Assembly: GCA_964624145.1 (NCBI GenBank) | Contig: CAZUXT010000001.1 | Span: 62,001 to 126,000, forward strand | Length of the DNA: 64,000 bases | Source of the DNA: WJMT01 sp964624145 | GTDB taxonomy: Bacteria > Acidobacteriota > Aminicenantia > Aminicenantales > Aminicenantaceae | Direction: 5' to 3' | Part shown: one piece after another, positions 1-7,669 of the stretch | Numbering within the stretch: the stretch's first letter is position 1 | How the letters are laid out: each line of letters starts with the position of its first letter | Notes under the pieces: model-generated | The model's input: the letters and a program-made list of their open reading frames with translations, nothing else | Database searches by the model: none | Told to the model about the DNA's origin: nothing | Position numbers and translations under genes: made by a program

Positions 1-123
1 ATAGTTGGAATCAAGACAAATATCCCGCTACATTTGAACATTTTATCCAACTCGGATTTCTTGAAAGGCAAATACAATACCCAATTTCTGGAAAGATTTA
101 TCTCTAAAAAAAACAGCCACTAG
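1..123 (+). CDS. accC: Biotin carboxylase, C-terminal end (partial)
   Basis: The first 40 codons, read in frame 1, end at TAG 121-123 and form the tail of a biotin carboxylase. The visible stretches GIKTNIPLHLNIL and DFLKGKYNTQFLE match the conserved C-terminal segment of AccC-type ATP-grasp carboxylases, which carboxylate biotin on the carrier protein for fatty acid synthesis or for related acyl-CoA and pyruvate carboxylases. The catalytic part lies outside the window, so the exact carboxylase cannot be told. The stop codon overlaps the stop of the convergent gene that follows. Confidence 0.8.
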   Translation: MVGIKTNIPLHLNILSNSDFLKGKYNTQFLERFISKKNSH

Positions 124-656
124 AATCGTTCATCAACCAAGTACATTCTGACCTGGAAGGATCCTTCGTTATCTTCCACCACGAGTTCATTGACTCCCAG
201 CTGCAGCTCCCCCCTTAAGGGCATGGCGATCTCTGTTTCTGTGCCAATATAAAATTCCTTTATGATCTCATTTCTGATTTCTTCCCCAGTCTCTTCATCT
301 TCTTCAATAGAAATAAGCAGAACGATCCTTCCGATAAGGGATCCGATATTTTTATCCGCAATCGGCTGCTGCATTGTCCTTAAGTTGTATCCATCCGGGT
401 CACAGCATGCTTTTGGATTTCCTTTTTGAAGAGAAATGGTCCCATCAGCCTTGAAATGAATGACTTCTCCGCGCTCTACATCAAAACCAGTGCTCACCCA
501 ATGCTGGTCTGCCTGTACTCCTATTCTATAAATTCTGTTGTTTTCCAACCTTGGCCGTTTGATATCCTGGCCTTGAACAGCACAAATACAAAAAACAATA
601 CAGAAAAAAACAAAAGAAAACAGAAAAATGAAAGGATGTCTTTTCTCTTCAGTCAT
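120..656 (-). CDS. Secreted LecA (PA-IL)-like domain protein
   Basis: This 178-residue protein has a hydrophobic signal segment at residues 9-28, so it is probably exported. The rest looks like one galactose-binding LecA/PA-IL type beta-sandwich. It has a W-x-STGFDV strand followed by a turn (ERGE), then DGYN, NIGSLIGRI, FYIGTETEI, and a final LGVNE...DNEGSFQV, the order seen in this family. The family's usual ND in the calcium/sugar loop reads NE here, so sugar binding is not assured. The gene overlaps the end of the phosphatase gene upstream on the same strand by 4 bp, so the two are probably co-transcribed. The role is unknown; a cell-surface or envelope sugar-binding function is an inference. 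Confidence 0.6.
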   Translation of the reverse strand: MTEEKRHPFIFLFSFVFFCIVFCICAVQGQDIKRPRLENNRIYRIGVQADQHWVSTGFDVERGEVIHFKADGTISLQKGNPKACCDPDGYNLRTMQQPIADKNIGSLIGRIVLLISIEEDEETGEEIRNEIIKEFYIGTETEIAMPLRGELQLGVNELVVEDNEGSFQVRMYLVDERF

Positions 657-1438
657 ATTTTCCCCAGTTTTAAAACCTCAAGCATCTGTTTGTGAATCTT
701 TCCATTTGAGGCCAGCACCTGTTTTTTCCCCGGATCGAATCTCTTATTATGGAAATCAGTGACACACCCCCCGGCTTCTATGACTATGAGAGCCCCTGCC
801 GCTGTGTCCCAGGGAGAAAGCTTTAGCTCCCAGAATCCATCCGCTCTCCCGCATGCCACAGAACAAAGGTCGAGGGCCGCCGAGCCGCAGCGGCGGATTG
901 CCTGGCACCTTACGGCAAAATTTGAAAAATGGTCAAGATTATTCAATTCACTCTCTCTGATGTCATAGGGAAAGCCAGTTGTAAGAAGGCTTTTATCAAG
1001 CTCATCGATGCTGGATACCTGAATCTTTTTGCTGTTAAGACAGGCTCCTTCCCCTCTTTTTGCAGTAAACAACTCATCTCGCGCAGGATCTAAAACAAGG
1101 CCCACCAAAATCTCCCCTTCTTTTTCAACAGCTATGGAAATACAAAATACGGGAAATCCATGGACATAGTTTGTGGTTCCGTCTATGGGGTCCACTATCC
1201 ATTTAAAATCAGAGCCTTTTTCTTTTTTAAGCCCCTCTTCGGCTATGATGTCGTGATCAGGGAAAACGCTTAATAAAGAATCATGAATGATTTCCTGAGA
1301 TTGCCTGTCAAAGTTGGTGACGAGGTTGACCTCGCCCTTAAATGACACCTCTCTGGTTGACCTAATATTTTGAATAAGCATAAGGCCTGCTTTTTTTGCT
1401 GCCCTTTCTGCGGCCTTCAAGTACTTATCTAATTCCAT
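653..1438 (-). CDS. suhB: Inositol monophosphatase family protein
   Basis: The product belongs to the magnesium-dependent inositol-1-monophosphatase/SuhB family, which removes phosphate from inositol phosphates and related sugar phosphates in the cytoplasm. The metal-binding signature WIVDPIDGTTNYVHGFP and the second motif WDTAAGALIVIEAGG are intact, as is the EEG site before them. Length (about 261 residues) is normal. I prefer the ATG at 1438, where the family homology begins, over a TTG six codons upstream. It runs into the LecA-like gene with a 4-bp overlap. Whether it acts in inositol metabolism or in the RNA-polymerase-linked SuhB role cannot be decided here. Confidence 0.88.
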   Translation of the reverse strand: MELDKYLKAAERAAKKAGLMLIQNIRSTREVSFKGEVNLVTNFDRQSQEIIHDSLLSVFPDHDIIAEEGLKKEKGSDFKWIVDPIDGTTNYVHGFPVFCISIAVEKEGEILVGLVLDPARDELFTAKRGEGACLNSKKIQVSSIDELDKSLLTTGFPYDIRESELNNLDHFSNFAVRCQAIRRCGSAALDLCSVACGRADGFWELKLSPWDTAAGALIVIEAGGCVTDFHNKRFDPGKKQVLASNGKIHKQMLEVLKLGKI

Positions 1439-1558
1439 TGAATCAACCTGAATCAATCACAAATCAAATCTTGCTTTTTTACAAAAAATCGAGAATAACT
1501 ATATTAACAGCAATACATTTCCAGAGCAATATTTGTTTTTTAGTAAGTTAAAAACTCT

Positions 1559-1587
1559 TTGCCAAAAAATACGTACTATATTATGAT
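1559..1587 (+). promoter_or_regulatory. Sigma-70-type promoter for the export adaptor operon
   Basis: TTGCCA at 1559-1564 and TATGAT at 1582-1587 are 17 bp apart, 22 bp before the ATG of the HlyD-like gene. Confidence 0.55.
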
Positions 1588-1608
1588 AAAATATAAGAGA
1601 GAGACCTA

Positions 1609-2835
1609 ATGAATGAACAAAAAAAGCCAAAAAAAAGCAAGAAAAAAATTATTATCATAAGCGCTATTGTCCTGCTGATAGCCATCATCATATTTATCAA
1701 TCTCCAGGCTCAACGCGAGAAAAGCATCGCAGTCACAGTTGAAAAAGTCAAAAAGGAAGATCTTATATCCAAAATTTCCGCTTCCGGAGAAGTCAAGCCA
1801 AAAAAAAGCGTGAACATCAGCGCTCTTATAGCAGGAAGAATAATAAAAATTGCTGTAGAAGAGGGCCAGATGGTCAAAAAAAACGACCTTCTTCTCAAAC
1901 TTGAATCCACACAATATGAAGCAAGCGCAGATAGAGACAAAGCCTATATCCGTTCTTTACAGGCTGAAAAAATCAAAGCGGAAGCCCAGCTTGAAAATGA
2001 CAAAAGAAGCTTTCAAAGGAAAGAAACTCTCTTTAAAAAAGATTTGATATCAAGGGAAGAATTAGAATCCGCTCAAACACAGTACAGCATTTCAAAAGCC
2101 GGCTATGACTCGACCGAGTATCAGATCAAACAGGCCCAGGCCTCTTTGAGAAGCACTGTCGATAACTTGGAAAAAACCGTCTATGATTCCCCCATAGACG
2201 GAATCATAACAAGTCTTAATGTGGAGGAAGGAGAAATCGCTCTGGTGGGGACCATGAACAATCCGGGGACAGTCCTTTTGACCATCGCTGACCTTTCTGT
2301 AATGGAAGTGGATGTGGAAGTTGACGAAACCGATGTGATTGGAGTGGAACTCGGACAGACTTCGGAAGTCAGGGTAGATGCCTTTCCTGATTTGATTATT
2401 AAAGGAAACGTCACAGAGATCGGCAGCTCTGCTATCCAGACTGTTACCGGCTCTGAAGAATCAAAGGATTTTAAAGTCGTTATCACTCTGGAGGATCCCC
2501 CGAAAAACCTGAAACCAGGGCTTTCTGCCACTGCAGATATCATAACTGCAGAAAAATCTGATGTACTCACTGTTCCCATCTCAGCCCTTGTCCTTAAAGA
2601 ACCAGAGGAAGAGACAGAAACTATCGGGAAGAAACAGGAAGAAGGAGTGTTTATCATCAAAGATGACAGAGCCCAATTCCGTCCTGTTGAAAAAGGAATC
2701 ATGGGAGAACTTAATATTGAGATTGTATCCGGACTTGAAGAGGGCGAAGAGATCGCTGTGGGGCCTTACAGCGCTTTACGCCAGCTCAACGATGATATGC
2801 TTGTCAAAGCTGAAAAAAAGGAAGAGAGCTCCTGA
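1609..2835 (+). CDS. HlyD/MacA-type periplasmic adaptor subunit
   Basis: This is a membrane-fusion (adaptor) protein of 408 residues for an ABC-type exporter. A lysine-rich cytoplasmic start and one membrane helix at about residues 14-32 anchor it in the inner membrane. A lipoyl-like half (residues 55-100), a coiled-coil hairpin (about 105-190), the returning lipoyl half (YDSPIDGIITSLNVEEGE) and a beta-barrel region (about 228-330) follow in the usual MacA order. It ends one base into the start of the ATPase gene, so the two are translationally coupled. The partner permease is not present next to it. Substrate unknown. Confidence 0.85.
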   Translation: MNEQKKPKKSKKKIIIISAIVLLIAIIIFINLQAQREKSIAVTVEKVKKEDLISKISASGEVKPKKSVNISALIAGRIIKIAVEEGQMVKKNDLLLKLESTQYEASADRDKAYIRSLQAEKIKAEAQLENDKRSFQRKETLFKKDLISREELESAQTQYSISKAGYDSTEYQIKQAQASLRSTVDNLEKTVYDSPIDGIITSLNVEEGEIALVGTMNNPGTVLLTIADLSVMEVDVEVDETDVIGVELGQTSEVRVDAFPDLIIKGNVTEIGSSAIQTVTGSEESKDFKVVITLEDPPKNLKPGLSATADIITAEKSDVLTVPISALVLKEPEEETETIGKKQEEGVFIIKDDRAQFRPVEKGIMGELNIEIVSGLEEGEEIAVGPYSALRQLNDDMLVKAEKKEESS

Positions 2836-3536
2836 TGGATAACAACAACAATATCATCATCTCTGCTGAGAATCTCTGGAAGATCTATAAACTCGGCAAA
2901 CAGGAAGTCAGGGCTCTGTGCGGTGTGACCTTTTCCGTAACAAAAAATGAATTCCTTGCTATTATGGGCCCTTCAGGATCCGGAAAATCAACCATAATGA
3001 ACCTTTTGGGCTGTCTCGATACTCCTTCCAAAGGAAAATACTATTTAAACCACAAGCTCGTCAGTTCCCTGGATGATAATGAACTCGCATTCATCAGGAA
3101 TAAGGAAATCGGTTTTGTATTTCAAGTATTCAATCTTCTATCCAGAGCTTCCGCTTTCCACAATGTCGAACTTCCCCTGATTTACAGAGGAGAAAACAAA
3201 AAAACAAGAAGGGAGAAAGCTGAAAAGGCTCTGGAAATGGTGGAGATTCTGAATAGAAAAGACCATCGTCCTTCAGAACTGTCCGGAGGCGAAAGGCAGA
3301 GAGTGGCCATTGCCCGTGCCTTGGTGAATGACCCATCCATTCTTTTGGCTGACGAACCCACAGGCAATCTTGATTCAAAAACCGGTCAAGAGATTTTAAA
3401 GCTCTTCAACAAGATTCACTCTCAAGGAAACACCATTATCATGGTCACACATGATCCGAATATCGCAAAACATGCGCATAGGGTCATTTATATAAAAGAC
3501 GGAATGATTGAAAAAGAGGAAAAAAGGGGAGAATAA
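2835..3536 (+). CDS. MacB/LolD-type ABC transporter ATPase
   Basis: This is a stand-alone ATP-binding subunit of the MacB/LolD/FtsE class, 233 residues. Walker A GPSGSGKST is at residues 45-53, the Q-loop at about Q97, the signature LSGGERQRVAIARAL from residue 149 and Walker B ILLADEP at about 169-175, so it should hydrolyse ATP. It overlaps the adaptor gene by one base and is followed two bases later by a Yip1-family membrane protein. A FtsX/MacB-type permease would be expected as its partner but none is encoded in the window, so the complex is either completed elsewhere or built differently. Confidence 0.88.
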   Translation: MDNNNNIIISAENLWKIYKLGKQEVRALCGVTFSVTKNEFLAIMGPSGSGKSTIMNLLGCLDTPSKGKYYLNHKLVSSLDDNELAFIRNKEIGFVFQVFNLLSRASAFHNVELPLIYRGENKKTRREKAEKALEMVEILNRKDHRPSELSGGERQRVAIARALVNDPSILLADEPTGNLDSKTGQEILKLFNKIHSQGNTIIMVTHDPNIAKHAHRVIYIKDGMIEKEEKRGE

Positions 3537-3538
3537 CC

Positions 3539-4246
3539 ATGAATTTTTTTAGCCGGCTTCAAGGAGTCTTTTTTAACCCCAAAGAGACATTCACATCCAT
3601 TGCCGAGAAGGCACCCTGGAAAGATGCTTTTGTTGTTTTGCTCATTGTCATTGCTGTTTTTACGTATCTCATCCAACCTGTTTCCCAGCAGGACAGTGTC
3701 AATACCTTTAAGAATAATATTGAACTCAAAGACAGGATCGGAGAGGAGCGGTTTAATGAAATGCTTGACCGGATGCAGAATCCATCCACAGTTCAAACTA
3801 TAATTCAGTCCATTGTCATAACTCCTGTTGTTATTGTGCTGGGTCTTTTACTATCCACGGCTGTGATCATGGTCATGGGACGTATGACCTCAACGGAAGG
3901 AAAATATGTGCAGATCTTTTCTTCATACATTCATGCGAGCTTTATTGACAAGATTCTTGGGGGAGTTGTCAGGCTCATTATGATCTTCACAAGCAAAACA
4001 GCTTTCGGTACGACCACAAGCCTTGCTTTATTTTTCCCAAAACTAGAAGCATTGTCTTTGAAATTTATCATATTAAGTCAGTTCGACTTTTTCCAGCTAT
4101 GGATGTTTTGGGTTCTGGGTTACGCTCTGTCTTCCATATTCAAGATAACATTCAAAAAAGCGCTCTTCATATCTTATGGATTCTGGGTCCTCAAAAGCTT
4201 GCTGAACATAGGCATTGGTCTTTTAAGCCTAAGTTTTATGGGATGA
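3539..4246 (+). CDS. Yip1-family membrane protein
   Basis: The 235-residue product has the start typical of bacterial Yip1-domain proteins (RLQGVFFNPKETF, then an amphipathic stretch) and several hydrophobic segments, at about residues 30-50, 85-110, 140-160, 180-200 and 210-232. Yip1 proteins in eukaryotes work in membrane traffic; bacterial members have no settled function. The gene begins two bases after the ABC ATPase stop, with its ribosome-binding GGGGAG inside that gene, so it belongs to the same transcript. It resembles a second Yip1 protein at 25801-26397. Confidence 0.72.
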   Translation: MNFFSRLQGVFFNPKETFTSIAEKAPWKDAFVVLLIVIAVFTYLIQPVSQQDSVNTFKNNIELKDRIGEERFNEMLDRMQNPSTVQTIIQSIVITPVVIVLGLLLSTAVIMVMGRMTSTEGKYVQIFSSYIHASFIDKILGGVVRLIMIFTSKTAFGTTTSLALFFPKLEALSLKFIILSQFDFFQLWMFWVLGYALSSIFKITFKKALFISYGFWVLKSLLNIGIGLLSLSFMG

Positions 4247-4281
4247 TTGCTCCGGCCTTTTAACTCACCCGGATAATCCGT

Positions 4282-4310
4282 TTGACATATTTTCTGTTCA
4301 TTTATAAAGT
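4282..4310 (+). promoter_or_regulatory. Sigma-70 promoter, probably leaderless
   Basis: TTGACA (4282-4287) and TAAAGT (4305-4310) are separated by 17 bp. Only 6 bp lie between the -10 and the ATG at 4317, and there is no Shine-Dalgarno, so the transcript probably starts at or next to the start codon. Confidence 0.55.
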
Positions 4311-4316
4311 ATATTT

Positions 4317-5435
4317 ATGGAAAAAGTGTGGCTTAATGGAAATCTCTCAGACTCCCCTCTCCCTCATTTGCTCTACCGGGTATGGAACTATAAAAGAACA
4401 GGCCGTCTGGAAATCAAAAAAGACACCACCTCTAAAAAAATAGATTTCTTTGAAGGAAATATCATAGCAAGCGCCTCATCCCTTGATAAAACAAATTTTT
4501 TTACATTCCTGCAAAAAGAAAAACATCTCCACTCATCAAGTATGAAAAAGTGTGAGAAATTTGCGAAAGTGAATAAAATTTCTCAGTTCAAAGCCATAAC
4601 TGAGCTTGATATGCTTCCGCTTTTTGAGCTGTGGGAATTTCTCAAAAGATTTCTTATAGATGACCTTCTCCCTTTGTTTGACTGGGACGACGCCAATTAT
4701 TTTTTTGACCCGGCGCAGGAAACACACAAGTCAGAAATACTGATCTCCGTTCCCACACTGAAAATCATCCGCAAAGGCATTTATCAAATGAAAAATCAGA
4801 AAATAATCAATTCTCATACACCTTCATCTGATAAATATATCCATGCTTATGCAAATAAATCTTTTTTGAATACAGACCTCAAGCCCAACGAACTTTATCT
4901 TCTGAACATTATTGGAGACAAGATAAAAATAGGTGAATTATGTAACCTCAGTGAAATCGGAAAAAAGGAAACAAACAGATTGATTTATTTATTCCAAAGC
5001 CTTCGGATCGCTGGCCTTCTTCATAAAAACACGGTTCCTGTCACAAAGGAAATTTCCAAATTCGAACTCTACAGTATCCTCGAATCCTTTCATAAGAAAT
5101 GCGTATATATATACAAATACATCTCAAAAGAAATAGGCCCCGTTGCATTGAGCGTCCTGGAAAAATGCCTTGAAGACACAAAACCGCATCTGCCCCCTCA
5201 ACTCCAGAACATCAGTATATCCCAAGGCGGAGAAGTGAACATAAGTTCCACACCGTCAACAAATCCCAGCCTCCCCGGAGAAATCAAATTGGATGAGTTT
5301 CTGGCTGCCCTCAACGAAATACTCGTTTCAGAGCTTCTTACCGTAAAAAAGACCTTAGGAGATGAGCATGAATCAAAAGTCGCAAAAACCTTAAAAAATA
5401 CAGGCCAATGGAATACAAAAAAAACCAAATCTTAG
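4317..5435 (+). CDS. DUF4388 (PATAN-like) domain protein
   Basis: Residues 1-110 look like a DUF4388/PATAN domain, opening with LNGNLSDSPLPHLLYRVW and TGRLEIKKD followed by FFEGNIIASAS. This module is found in regulators linked to two-component and gliding/twitching systems (PatA type). The C-terminal two thirds look helical and carry no domain I recognise; a winged-helix-like stretch may lie at residues 185-235. There is no signal peptide, so it is cytoplasmic. The start has no Shine-Dalgarno but a good promoter directly before it. The function is probably signalling; target unknown. Confidence 0.6.
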   Translation: MEKVWLNGNLSDSPLPHLLYRVWNYKRTGRLEIKKDTTSKKIDFFEGNIIASASSLDKTNFFTFLQKEKHLHSSSMKKCEKFAKVNKISQFKAITELDMLPLFELWEFLKRFLIDDLLPLFDWDDANYFFDPAQETHKSEILISVPTLKIIRKGIYQMKNQKIINSHTPSSDKYIHAYANKSFLNTDLKPNELYLLNIIGDKIKIGELCNLSEIGKKETNRLIYLFQSLRIAGLLHKNTVPVTKEISKFELYSILESFHKKCVYIYKYISKEIGPVALSVLEKCLEDTKPHLPPQLQNISISQGGEVNISSTPSTNPSLPGEIKLDEFLAALNEILVSELLTVKKTLGDEHESKVAKTLKNTGQWNTKKTKS

Positions 5436-5494
5436 GCTTTTTAATCCTTATCACAGTACTGGCAATACTGCTTGTAATCAAAATTGCACTATAA
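5408..5494 (+). CDS. Possible 28-residue single-helix membrane peptide
   Basis: An ATG at 5408, inside the end of the DUF4388 gene, opens a 28-codon frame that stops at TAA 5492-5494, 11 bp into miaA. The peptide starts MEYKKNQ and is otherwise one hydrophobic helix (GFLILITVLAILLVIKIAL), the layout of a small membrane protein. A weak AGG precedes the ATG. The miaA start TTG has no Shine-Dalgarno and sits just before this stop, so the small frame could couple translation of miaA. Composition alone could also give this, so the call is tentative. Confidence 0.35.
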   Translation: MEYKKNQILGFLILITVLAILLVIKIAL

Positions 5495-6422
5495 AACTAA
5501 AAATCTTCTCGTTATTTTAGGCCCTACATGCGTGGGCAAAAGCGATACAGCGCTTAAGTGTGCCTGCCATTTTAACGGTGAGATCATTAACTGCGATTCC
5601 ATGCAGGTCTACGAAGGCTTTGACATCGGAACCGACAAACTGACTCCTGAAAAAAGAAGCGATATTCCACACCATTTGATCGGTATCGTCAAAGCCTCAA
5701 CACAGTTTACAGCGGCTGACTTTGTTAATCTCTCTTTAAAAGCCATAGAAGAGATCACAAACAAAAAGAAACTTCCCATAATAGCCGGAGGCACAGGCCT
5801 CTACATCAAAGCTCTTTTAAACGGCTTGTTCCCGGAAAAGCAGAAGCATGCCTCCATACGCAGCCAGCTTGAGAAAGAAGCAGACGCGCACGGACTTGAA
5901 AAACTCAGGAAGGAACTTGAAGAAGTCGATCCTGATTACTCGAGCAAAATAGGCAGGAACGACAGATTAAGGATAATCAGGGCTTTAGAGGTATACCGTG
6001 CAACTAACATACCGATATCCGAACATTTTTCAGGGACCCAATCATTTGTCAAGGATTTTAATATCATAAAAATCGGCCTCATCATAGACAGAAAAACTCT
6101 TTACAAAAGAATCGAAGCCAGAGTTGACAGAATGTTTGAAAAAGGTATAGTTGAAGAGGCTCAAAATCTATTGGAGTTAGGAATCAAAGAAAATTCTCCT
6201 CCTTTTAGAGCCATAGGATATAAAAACATACTCAAATACATAAAAAATGAAATTTCCTTAGAAAAAGCCATAGATTCCACAAAAAAAGATACCCGCCATT
6301 ACGCAAAACGGCAGATCACATGGTTTAAAAAGATGGAAGGAATAAACTGGTTTTCGCCTTATGATTATGAGTCCATAATAAAATGTATATCAGACGGCTT
6401 GATAAAATGGAAAAAGCAATAA
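5484..6422 (+). CDS. miaA: tRNA dimethylallyltransferase
   Basis: MiaA adds a dimethylallyl group to N6 of A37 in tRNAs reading codons that start with U. The P-loop GPTCVGKS lies at residues 13-20, and the conserved DSMQVY follows at 38-43, with PHHLIG, GGTGLY and the RDRLRIIRALEVY-like segment (here GRNDRLRIIRALEVY) in order. Length, 312 residues, is normal. The start is TTG without a visible Shine-Dalgarno; no in-frame ATG is available. The 3' end overlaps hflX, giving a miaA-hflX pair as in many bacteria (where hfq often lies between; there is no hfq here). Confidence 0.95.
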   Translation: MHYKTKNLLVILGPTCVGKSDTALKCACHFNGEIINCDSMQVYEGFDIGTDKLTPEKRSDIPHHLIGIVKASTQFTAADFVNLSLKAIEEITNKKKLPIIAGGTGLYIKALLNGLFPEKQKHASIRSQLEKEADAHGLEKLRKELEEVDPDYSSKIGRNDRLRIIRALEVYRATNIPISEHFSGTQSFVKDFNIIKIGLIIDRKTLYKRIEARVDRMFEKGIVEEAQNLLELGIKENSPPFRAIGYKNILKYIKNEISLEKAIDSTKKDTRHYAKRQITWFKKMEGINWFSPYDYESIIKCISDGLIKWKKQ

Positions 6423-7669
6423 TCATCAACCTATCAACAAACAAAAAAGAAAAATTATCCGCTGAGGAATCTCTGGAAGAACTCAATGGATTAGTCCTTG
6501 CAGCAGGGGCAAAAACCATAGACAAGCAGTTCCAATACAGGCAGAAAATCAGCCCGAAATTCCTGATAGGGGAAGGGAAAGTCGAAGAACTCAAAGAACT
6601 CAAAAGCAAGCTCAATGCTGACCTTATTGTGTTTGACCAGGCTTTATCTCCTGTGCAGCAGCATGCCCTTGAGGGAAAAATAAAGTGCAAAGTCATTGAC
6701 AGAACCCAGCTTATCCTTGATATATTCGCACAGCGGGCTCACAGTAACGAAGGAAAGCTCCAGGTGGAACTGGCACAGCTCAATTATATGCTTCCCAGGC
6801 TTACCGGAAAAGGCACAGCCCTGTCCCGGTTAGGAGGGGGCATTGGAACCAGGGGCCCTGGAGAAAAAAAGCTTGAAGAGGACCGCCGCAGGATACAGGA
6901 CAGAATATCAAAAATCAGAAAAGATATCCGTAAAATTCAAAACCGCCGTTTGAATCAAAGAAAAAAACGGGGACGAGGACCTGTCCCTTTGGTGTCGATC
7001 GTAGGCTATACCAATGCAGGAAAGTCAACCCTATTTAACACGCTCACCAAAGAGAGTAAATTTGTATCCTCCCAGCTTTTTGCCACACTTGACCCTGTGA
7101 TCCGCCGTGTGAGCCTTTCGAACGGAAGCCTTTTCTTTTTAAGCGATACCGTAGGTTTTATCCGGAACCTGCCAGTTGAGCTGAAAACGGCATTCCAGGC
7201 CACTCTAGAGGAAGTAAAGGAGGCTGACTGCATATGCCATGTGATTGATTTTATATCAGACCAGTCGATCAACCAAATAAAAGCCGTGGAAAAAACCCTG
7301 TCTGAAATCGGAGTGCAAGATATTCCCATCATTAAAGTGTATAATAAAATCGATCTTCTGGAAAACAGAGAAGAAATTTTAAAAAAGAACAATGACCTGA
7401 ATGAAGACTCTGTATACATTTCTGCCAAATATGAACTGGGAATAAAAAACCTCAAACAAAAAGTTAGTTCGGTTGTTTTCAAAAACTTTGAAACATTCGA
7501 ACTTTGTATCCCTATATCCAAAAAAAATTTAATTCGTTCTTTTCCTAAATGGTCAATTGTGTTAAAAAAGAGAGAAAACAGTGATGGTTATTTGTTAAAG
7601 ATTTTAGCTGAACCCGAAAAAATGACGAGCTTTTTACCCTTTATACAAAAAGGAGAAAAAAAGTGGTGA
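6407..7669 (+). CDS. hflX: GTPase HflX
   Basis: HflX is a ribosome-associated GTPase that splits stalled 70S ribosomes under stress. The N-terminal HflX domain (KFLIGEGKVEELKEL, then DQALSPVQQHALE) leads into the glycine-rich linker RLGGGIGTRGPGEKKLEEDRR. The G domain follows, with G1 GYTNAGKST, G3 DTVGF and G4 NKID. I prefer ATG 6407 (MEKAIII); an in-frame ATG at 6383 would add eight residues of low similarity. The gene overlaps miaA by 16 bp and the next gene by 7 bp, so the three are one transcript. Confidence 0.95.
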   Translation: MEKAIIINLSTNKKEKLSAEESLEELNGLVLAAGAKTIDKQFQYRQKISPKFLIGEGKVEELKELKSKLNADLIVFDQALSPVQQHALEGKIKCKVIDRTQLILDIFAQRAHSNEGKLQVELAQLNYMLPRLTGKGTALSRLGGGIGTRGPGEKKLEEDRRRIQDRISKIRKDIRKIQNRRLNQRKKRGRGPVPLVSIVGYTNAGKSTLFNTLTKESKFVSSQLFATLDPVIRRVSLSNGSLFFLSDTVGFIRNLPVELKTAFQATLEEVKEADCICHVIDFISDQSINQIKAVEKTLSEIGVQDIPIIKVYNKIDLLENREEILKKNNDLNEDSVYISAKYELGIKNLKQKVSSVVFKNFETFELCIPISKKNLIRSFPKWSIVLKKRENSDGYLLKILAEPEKMTSFLPFIQKGEKKW

